Shown piece by piece: positions 36,677 to 42,399 of a stretch of DNA of 42,399 nucleotides; position 1 is the first letter of the stretch; each line of letters opens with the position of its first letter. Source of the stretch: Myxococcales bacterium (GTDB lineage Bacteria; Myxococcota_A; Polyangia; Fen-1088); the NCBI GenBank assembly GCA_003157775.1, contig PMKP01000221.1:1-42399 (forward strand), read 5' to 3'. The notes below the pieces were generated by a model. The model was not told where the DNA came from. It made no database searches and saw only the letters and a program-made list of their open reading frames with translations. The position numbers and the translations under genes are program-made.

Positions 36677-38376
36677 GGAGTGGGAATGGGATCACTCTGG
36701 AAACGCGCCCCAGCAGTGCAGCTATTGTTGATGATCTGCGTAGGGAGCGCTCCACTCGGGAGAGGGCTGCAATCGCTCAGGGACGTGCGGCCATCGTCGG
36801 CTTCGCAGTAGCCATGGTGACAGGTAGTGCCTCCGGTGCAAGACCCGCTTGCAGCACAGGTCACGCAGGCCGCAGGAACCGTGCCGGTGCCAAGCTTGCT
36901 TTCGTAGTAGCAGCCGCAAGGATCAGGGGGTGCAAATAGCGAGAGATCGCCACCCTCGGTCGAGCGTGTCACCGTCATGGCGCACAAAGGAACGATTCCC
37001 TTCTGCGCAACTAAGGCGACCAGATCCAACCCGGACGGAACGCCGGGATTGGCCGTGTTGGTGAGAATATCGATAAACAGCTTGGCGTTTGCATTGACCG
37101 GCATTGGCACTCCTCCGTCGGGCGCTCCTCCGTCGGTAGACGACACCTTGGTCAGGTAGAACACATGCGCCCATGCGACATAGTGGCCCTCACGAAGACT
37201 CCGCTTGTCAAAGGCGGTTGCCGTGGAATCGGGGAGATAGCCGTTGGTCTGGTTCACGGCTTGGAAAGCCAGCGCCTTCAGATTCGCCCGGTTAGTTGCG
37301 CTGTCGTAGGTTTCACTGCCAAGAATGCCGATAGTCTCTTCAGGTTGTGTCGACGTGGCCACGTCGGTGGCAACATCGTTTGATGCGCTGATCTGTTTCC
37401 CGAGCCACTTGGTCGGGTCCAGGCCGATCAACTTGCCAAGGCTCACTTCCACGCCCTTGGTGGGAGTGCGAATGAAGTAGAAGTTTTCGTCGGTCCAAGG
37501 TGCAATGTTGGCAGCGGCGCCTTGGCCAAAAACCTTCAAGGCTTGTTCTGAACTGATGGCCACGGACGAAGCAGCGTGCGGTACCACGAAAAGCATCGAC
37601 TGTACCGGACCCTTGAAAGCAGCGAGATCGGCCGGCGGCGTGTCGCTTGAGCAGGCTGCGGGAAACACGATCGGGATTCCGATGTCCACATTGCGCCCAC
37701 CACTTTCCAGCGCACAGCTCGGCACGGCTCCCGTGGTGGGATCCCAGGTGGCATCACCGGGAATGTAGGACGGGATCTGGGTCAGCGGGGTGCCGTGGTA
37801 AAGGGCGTCGATGATGGTGCAGGATCCGGTTGCGTACCATACCAAGGTTATGGGATTCGCACTTTGCCGGAGGGCCTTTCCCAGGGTCTTCAGCACCGGC
37901 ACCTGTGTGTCGCCGCTCATGACGTAGAGTGGATTCACCAGCGACGAGCAGGCGGTCAGAGGAGCGCCATCGCCAACTGCGCCATCCCCTGCCGGACCAA
38001 CATCACTCGCTATCGCGGTGTCGGCCACGACGTCGGGTTGGGGGCCGTCCGAACCCACACCGGGGCCGGCGCCGTCGACAGCCACCGCAGTGTCGACTGC
38101 CGCGTCCGTCCGGGGTGCGTCCAGCCCTGCATTGGGGGCGGCATCGCCAAGAACCGGCATGTCGACTGTGGTGTCGGGTTGCGCCGCGTCCAATTCCACA
38201 TTGGGGTTGGGGGTATCGATGGCGACTGCCTCGTCGGGTTGGGCGGCGTCCAGGCCGGGGCCGGCGGCGTCAGCAGGCTTGGATGCCGATGAGCTGCCGC
38301 ATCCGGAGAGCGCAGCCGCGAAGACCAAGGAAACCAAACAGGCAAAAGCGGGTCGGATTCTAGGGACCAATGGCAT
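36673..38376 (-). CDS. Lipoprotein with Asp/Pro/Ala-rich tether and PBP-like domain (operon gene 5)
   Basis: AALSGCGSSSASKPADAA lipobox; repeats LDAAQPDEAV/LDAAQPDTTV/LDAPRTDAAV; PBP-like features (GPVQSMLFVVPHAASSVAISSEQALKVFG, FYFIRTPTKGVEVSLGKLIGL). Confidence 0.7.
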   Translation of the reverse strand: MPLVPRIRPAFACLVSLVFAAALSGCGSSSASKPADAAGPGLDAAQPDEAVAIDTPNPNVELDAAQPDTTVDMPVLGDAAPNAGLDAPRTDAAVDTAVAVDGAGPGVGSDGPQPDVVADTAIASDVGPAGDGAVGDGAPLTACSSLVNPLYVMSGDTQVPVLKTLGKALRQSANPITLVWYATGSCTIIDALYHGTPLTQIPSYIPGDATWDPTTGAVPSCALESGGRNVDIGIPIVFPAACSSDTPPADLAAFKGPVQSMLFVVPHAASSVAISSEQALKVFGQGAAANIAPWTDENFYFIRTPTKGVEVSLGKLIGLDPTKWLGKQISASNDVATDVATSTQPEETIGILGSETYDSATNRANLKALAFQAVNQTNGYLPDSTATAFDKRSLREGHYVAWAHVFYLTKVSSTDGGAPDGGVPMPVNANAKLFIDILTNTANPGVPSGLDLVALVAQKGIVPLCAMTVTRSTEGGDLSLFAPPDPCGCYYESKLGTGTVPAACVTCAASGSCTGGTTCHHGYCEADDGRTSLSDCSPLPSGALPTQIINNSCTAGARFQSDPIPTP

Positions 38377-38393
38377 GGCGGGAACCTCCTATT

Positions 38394-39194
38394 TCAGTTG
38401 TGACGAACATCTTCATTGCAGAATGGGCCGGCAATCCCCACCGAGCCCGAGACTCTTGACGAGCAAAACATCCTGCTGGCGAACGAAGTGGGCGGAGCGC
38501 TACAGATGTCGCGCAGCAAGGCGCAGGCCACCACCTGACCTTTCTCAAGCACAGCTACGCGGCTGGCAAGCGCCTCGACATCCATCGCGTCGTGGGTGAC
38601 CAGGATGGTGGGCAAGCCGAGCGAGCGAATGGATTCGGCCAAGAACGCGCGTACCTCGACACGGGCTTCGACGTCCAAAGATGCCGTTGGCTCGTCGAGC
38701 AGAAGCGCCTTGGGAGACGAGGCCAGGGCCCGCGCGAGTGCGACCCGTTGCCGTTCACCGCCGGAAAGCCGCGATGGGTTTCGCTCGGCCAGATTGCCGA
38801 TGCCAAAACGATCGAGCCATGTCATGGCTTGGTCGCGACGCTGCCTTGGGTTCACCCGTTCCGACCTGCACGCCAGTGCGAAGGCCACGTTGTCGATGGC
38901 CGAAAGATGGGGGAACAGTCCAAAGTCCTGCGGCAGGTACGCGAGATGGCGCTCTTCCGTGGGACGGTCAATGGCCAAGGCTGCGTCGAAGAGAACCTCG
39001 TCGGAAAGCACGATGCGGCCCCGCTGCAACTGCCGCAGACCCAGAATACTCAGCAGCAAGCTGGTCTTGCCCGATCCGTTGGGACCAACCAGGGCGACCG
39101 GCTCAGCACCAACCTCCAGTGAGGCTTGCAGGCAGAACGGCCCCAGCGCGGTCTGCACCGCGATCGAGAGTCGAGGTACGCAATTGTCCGTCAT
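38394..39194 (-). CDS. modC: ModC-like molybdate-type ABC transporter ATP-binding protein, short form
   Basis: Walker A GPNGSGKTSLL, signature LSGGERQRVALARAL, Walker B ALLLDEPTASLD; no C-terminal Mop/TOBE domain visible. Confidence 0.87.
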   Translation of the reverse strand: MTDNCVPRLSIAVQTALGPFCLQASLEVGAEPVALVGPNGSGKTSLLLSILGLRQLQRGRIVLSDEVLFDAALAIDRPTEERHLAYLPQDFGLFPHLSAIDNVAFALACRSERVNPRQRRDQAMTWLDRFGIGNLAERNPSRLSGGERQRVALARALASSPKALLLDEPTASLDVEARVEVRAFLAESIRSLGLPTILVTHDAMDVEALASRVAVLEKGQVVACALLRDICSAPPTSFASRMFCSSRVSGSVGIAGPFCNEDVRHN

Positions 39195-40024
39195 GGCGTC
39201 GCCGGCTGGCGCGTTAGTTCAACCCCGCGATTGAAGCGCCGCAAAGAGAGCAAGAGAGCAAAGGCGAACACAACCAACAAGAGCGACAGGGCCTGCGCGG
39301 TATGGATGTCGAGTTCCAAAGCGGTGTAGATCGCAAGCGGCAGGGTCTGCGTCTTTCCCGTCATGTTCCCCGCGAACATCAAGGTGGCGCCAAATTCCCC
39401 TAGCGCACGGGCCCAACTCATGGCCGCCCCACCGATCAGCCAGGGACGAGCGAGCGGCAGGGCAACCCGAAAAAGCAGCCGCGGCGGGGAAGCACCCAGG
39501 CTGCGCGCCACTGCCAGCAAATTGGGATCCAGCCGGCCAAACGCCTGCACCGCGGCCTGCAAATAGAACGGGGCTGAGACGAAGACCTGCGCCATGATGA
39601 CTGCGACCACGCTGAAGGCGGGCGTCCAGCCCAGCCGCTCCAAGGTGCCGCCGAAAAGCCCGCGGCGACCAAAGGCAAGAAGCAGGGCAATGCCACCCAC
39701 CGCGGGAGGGATCACCACGGGAAGCTGCAACAAGATCTCCAACCAGCGCGCCGACCGCCAACGCGAGCGCGCCAGCCACCAAGCGAGAGGCGTTCCCCCC
39801 ACGACCACCAGTACGACCGAGACCAGAGTCGTCCCCAGGCTAAGTCGCAGCGCTGGCCAGGTCAAAGCACAGCCAAGTCCGCGCAGGATGGCTGCCGGCC
39901 CACCGTCGAGGACCAGGGCCACAAAGGGCAGCACGATAAAGAGCAGCAAGCAGCCGCCCAGCCCCACCATGGCCGCGCTGTACAGACGACGACTTCTCGC
40001 ACGAGACAGAGCCGCTTGCGTCAC
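39191..40024 (-). CDS. modB: Molybdate-type ABC transporter permease
   Basis: TM permease with LPVVIPPAVGGIALLLAFGRRG and MSWARALGEFGATLMFAGNMTGKTQTLPLAIYTALE. Confidence 0.93.
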   Translation of the reverse strand: MTQAALSRARSRRLYSAAMVGLGGCLLLFIVLPFVALVLDGGPAAILRGLGCALTWPALRLSLGTTLVSVVLVVVGGTPLAWWLARSRWRSARWLEILLQLPVVIPPAVGGIALLLAFGRRGLFGGTLERLGWTPAFSVVAVIMAQVFVSAPFYLQAAVQAFGRLDPNLLAVARSLGASPPRLLFRVALPLARPWLIGGAAMSWARALGEFGATLMFAGNMTGKTQTLPLAIYTALELDIHTAQALSLLLVVFAFALLLSLRRFNRGVELTRQPATP

Positions 40025-40824
40025 TTTGCTCCTTGTGGCTCGGCTCTACTGAAGCCAGCCGCGGCCAACGTCTTTTGCCCTTCCTTGGACAAGACGAGTT
40101 TCACAAACGCGCGCGCCAGATCAGGATGAGGCGCGGCGCTCAGAACTGCGATTGGATACTCGGCCACGATGTTGATTTCACCTGGAATCTCGATGCTCTG
40201 GACCTTGTCGGGCATGGTCAACGCGTCGGTTCGGTAGACAATGCCAGCGTCGGCCTCGCCCAGTGCGACCTTGGTTAGCACCTGGCGCACGTTCAGCTCG
40301 CGCGAGCGTACCCGCGCGAGGAGCTGTTCGCGGAAGGCCTTGCCATAGAGTTTCTCGGCCGACGCAAAAATGGCGTCGGTGTAGGCGCCGATCGGAACCT
40401 CGCTGGCGCCCACCACCAGATGCTTGACCTTGGGCAGATCCGCAAAGCTGCGTACCTGGGCCGGGTTGTTCTTCGGCACCACCACGACCGGCAGATTGCG
40501 TGCGAAAATTGTGGGTTTGACAAACGTGCCCTGGGTTGCCCGGCCATTCATCTGCTTCCAGTCGGCCGAGGCAAACACGTCAACCTTGGCACCTTGCTCG
40601 ATCTGCACGCGTAGATCCTGGCTGCCCGCGAAGTTGAAGCGGATTTTCGAGTTTGGGTGCTGCTTCTCGAATTTCAGCGCCACGCCCTCGAAAACCTCAC
40701 GTAGCGACGCAGCCGCAAACACCACGAGTTCTTGCGCTTCGCCGCCTCTCGCCCGCATTGCAAATAGCGGCGCAATTGCCCCCGTGGCAACCAAAGCGAC
40801 GAAAACGACCTTGCGGAGATTCAT
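40021..40824 (-). CDS. modA: Molybdate-type periplasmic substrate-binding protein
   Basis: ELVVFAAASLREVFEGVALKFEKQHPNSKIRFNFAGSQDLRVQIEQGAKVDVFASADWKQM is canonical ModA. Confidence 0.95.
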   Translation of the reverse strand: MNLRKVVFVALVATGAIAPLFAMRARGGEAQELVVFAAASLREVFEGVALKFEKQHPNSKIRFNFAGSQDLRVQIEQGAKVDVFASADWKQMNGRATQGTFVKPTIFARNLPVVVVPKNNPAQVRSFADLPKVKHLVVGASEVPIGAYTDAIFASAEKLYGKAFREQLLARVRSRELNVRQVLTKVALGEADAGIVYRTDALTMPDKVQSIEIPGEINIVAEYPIAVLSAAPHPDLARAFVKLVLSKEGQKTLAAAGFSRAEPQGAK

Positions 40825-41957
40825 GCTTGCGGCCCGGTGAAAGCCTCGCCCGTGCGCGCGGTTCGATAGCCGGTCATGCCACCCAGGTCCTGGCGGAAGC
40901 GCGCATTCGACAGGCAATCGAGCAACGCCTGTACGCGGCTGTCCGAGGCAAGAGTCGCGGGGAAGACCAAGTCGAAGCGAGCTTCCGCAAGCGGCTCAAA
41001 GTGCAGGCCGAAGCTGGCTGCAGCCGAGCGGGTGGCCACGCCCACATCGCCCACGCCCATCGCCACCATCTGCGCCACCGCGCGATGCCCGCGTGCCACT
41101 GCCGCTGGCGCCACATTTCCGAACGCGCGGCCCGCTTTGCGAAACAGGCTTTCGAGCAACTCTTGCGCGCCCGCGCCCGTTTCTCGCGCGACCACGCGCG
41201 TGCCTCTTCGTTCCACATCCGCTGCGCTCCTGTACCTTTTCCCGGGCCGACTGACGAACCCCTGCTCCCAGGAAGCCAAGGTCACCAGCACCATCGGTTC
41301 GGTGCCAAACCTCGCGCGGACGGCCACCGCGTTCTCGGCGACACCGCCCTCACCCAGGAGGTGCATTCCCGCCATGTGCACACGACCCAACCCCAGTTCC
41401 TCCAGTGCAGGCCGACTCGCCTTTTCGATCCAGTGCAAGCGGGGACCGCGAAAACGCTCTTCCAGATGACGCCCAAGCAGACCCAGCGCGGGATCACAGC
41501 CCGCGACCAGAAGATTGCGATGGAGCGATTCCAGATCACGCAAAGGACGAATCCGCGCCCTGACCCTGCCCTTCTCTTTCACCAGGGATGCGATTCCGTC
41601 GGCGGGAGTGCCAAGTGCCAAGGCCTCGTCGGTTTCGAGCAAACGAGCTACCCATCGCTCACCAACCCAACCCAGCGACACACGCGCCCTGCGCGCGTCC
41701 CTCGCATTCCGATCCACCTCGCGCACGAACTCGGCGTCGATGACCTGTCTGTTGCTGCGGAGGCTGAAGAGGTCCTCCACCCGGCACTGCAACTCCCGCG
41801 CCAACGCCAAGGCAATCTGGGTGGAAGGGACGGTCTCGCCCGCCTCGATCGAGCTAAGCGTCTGCCGACTCACACCGATGGCCTTTGCCAGATCCCGCTG
41901 CTGCATCTCCAGCCGCTGCCTTATGGCCTTGACGGCGGTGCGCACCGGGGTATCCAT
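40821..41957 (-). CDS. XRE-family HTH regulator with C-terminal PBP-like ligand-sensing domain (operon gene 1)
   Basis: IRQRLEMQQRDLAKAIGVSRQTLSSIEAGETVPSTQIALALARELQCRVEDLF HTH, then about 300-aa PBP-like domain. Start MDTPVRTAV (41957) preferred over 41987, which lies in the palindrome. Confidence 0.88.
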   Translation of the reverse strand: MDTPVRTAVKAIRQRLEMQQRDLAKAIGVSRQTLSSIEAGETVPSTQIALALARELQCRVEDLFSLRSNRQVIDAEFVREVDRNARDARRARVSLGWVGERWVARLLETDEALALGTPADGIASLVKEKGRVRARIRPLRDLESLHRNLLVAGCDPALGLLGRHLEERFRGPRLHWIEKASRPALEELGLGRVHMAGMHLLGEGGVAENAVAVRARFGTEPMVLVTLASWEQGFVSRPGKRYRSAADVERRGTRVVARETGAGAQELLESLFRKAGRAFGNVAPAAVARGHRAVAQMVAMGVGDVGVATRSAAASFGLHFEPLAEARFDLVFPATLASDSRVQALLDCLSNARFRQDLGGMTGYRTARTGEAFTGPQA

Positions 41958-41980
41958 GCGGGCAGCATTCCCGAACCCGA

Positions 41981-42005
41981 CCGTCATGTCAACTTGACAT
42001 GACGG
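41981..42005. promoter_or_regulatory. 25-bp near-perfect palindrome upstream of the regulator, candidate operator
   Basis: ccgtcatgtcaa-c-ttgacatgacgg: 12-bp arms around a single central base, containing TTGACA. Confidence 0.8.
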
Positions 42006-42041
42006 GAGTTTAGAAAAGTTTACGTGATGGCTACCCAGGGA

Positions 42042-42399
42042 TCACGACGACCGCTCGCTGCCGCTTGCGAGCCGCCGAAGCTTTTCGGCCACCACGGCGC
42101 CAAATGCCAGCATCGCGCCCCAGCGGGTGACCCTGCGGTCGACCCCGACGACATCACAACCGCTCCCCGAATTCCCGCCGCCAGCCGTCGAACCCTCGCT
42201 TCCGCCGCTGCCGCCTGTCCCGGCTCCCGCGCTGGTTCCGCCTGTCGTCGCCGAGCCCCCTGATGCCGACGCAGAGCTTGTCGCCGCACCGCCGGTTCCC
42301 CCCGCGCCGCCTGAGGCAGCGCCACCGCCGCCGGGCGTGCCGCCGGAAGCGGTCGTACCGCCGCTGCGCGCGCCTCCGGTCCCGCTCATCCCGCCGCTG
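42042..42399 (-). CDS. C-terminal part of a Gly/Ser/Thr-rich secreted protein with MYXO-CTERM-like tail (N-terminus outside the window)
   Basis: ...GGTSAGAGTGGSGGSEGSTAGGGNSGSGCDVVGVDRRVTRWGAMLAFGAVVAEKLRRLASGSERSS: Gly-rich region, Cys, hydrophobic stretch, basic end. Confidence 0.6.
   Translation of the reverse strand, partial: SGGMSGTGGARSGGTTASGGTPGGGGAASGGAGGTGGAATSSASASGGSATTGGTSAGAGTGGSGGSEGSTAGGGNSGSGCDVVGVDRRVTRWGAMLAFGAVVAEKLRRLASGSERSS

Noticed and set aside
38018-38599. 193-aa plus-strand ORF spanning the lipoprotein tether and modC end
   Set aside because: Antisense to the Asp/Pro-rich repeat; low complexity, no start context.
40653-42002. 449-aa plus-strand ORF opposite the HTH-PBP regulator
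   Set aside because: Shadow ORF opposite a clearly identified regulator; no domain signature.

Overview
High-GC window, apparently from a Myxococcota/deltaproteobacterial-type chromosome (inferred from gene content and MYXO-CTERM-like Gly/Ser-rich secreted proteins). Left part: mreC(partial)-mreD-PBP2-rodA, ddl, a prolyl oligopeptidase, a POT peptide transporter, a BamA/TamA-like outer-membrane protein split by a frameshift at a homopolymer, an MMPL/RND exporter, a small protein with two copies of a Cys4 motif, murQ, a flippase-like membrane protein, dapB and dapA. Middle: a PqqD-like/HlyD-like adaptor, a mosaic zone (20.1-22.2 kb) with shuffled remnants of a glycosyltransferase whose intact copy is at 25.1-26.3 kb, a Tat-exported DUF362 protein, a large lipoprotein, a PilZ protein, an epimerase and a two-domain ArsA-like ATPase. 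Right part: a compact nine-gene minus-strand operon (31.5-42.0 kb). It encodes an XRE-HTH/PBP-domain regulator, ModA, ModB, a short ModC, a PBP-like Asp-rich lipoprotein, an OprP-like porin, a DUF2135-like secreted protein, a TonB-dependent receptor and a lipoprotein. Seven of the eight gene junctions overlap by 4 or 1 nt, and the operon is preceded by a 25-bp near-perfect palindrome. This is the best candidate for an undescribed system: a dedicated envelope-spanning oxyanion (molybdate/tungstate-like) uptake machine. No tRNA, rRNA, CRISPR array or intact transposase was seen. Domain calls come from reading the translations; no database search was run.
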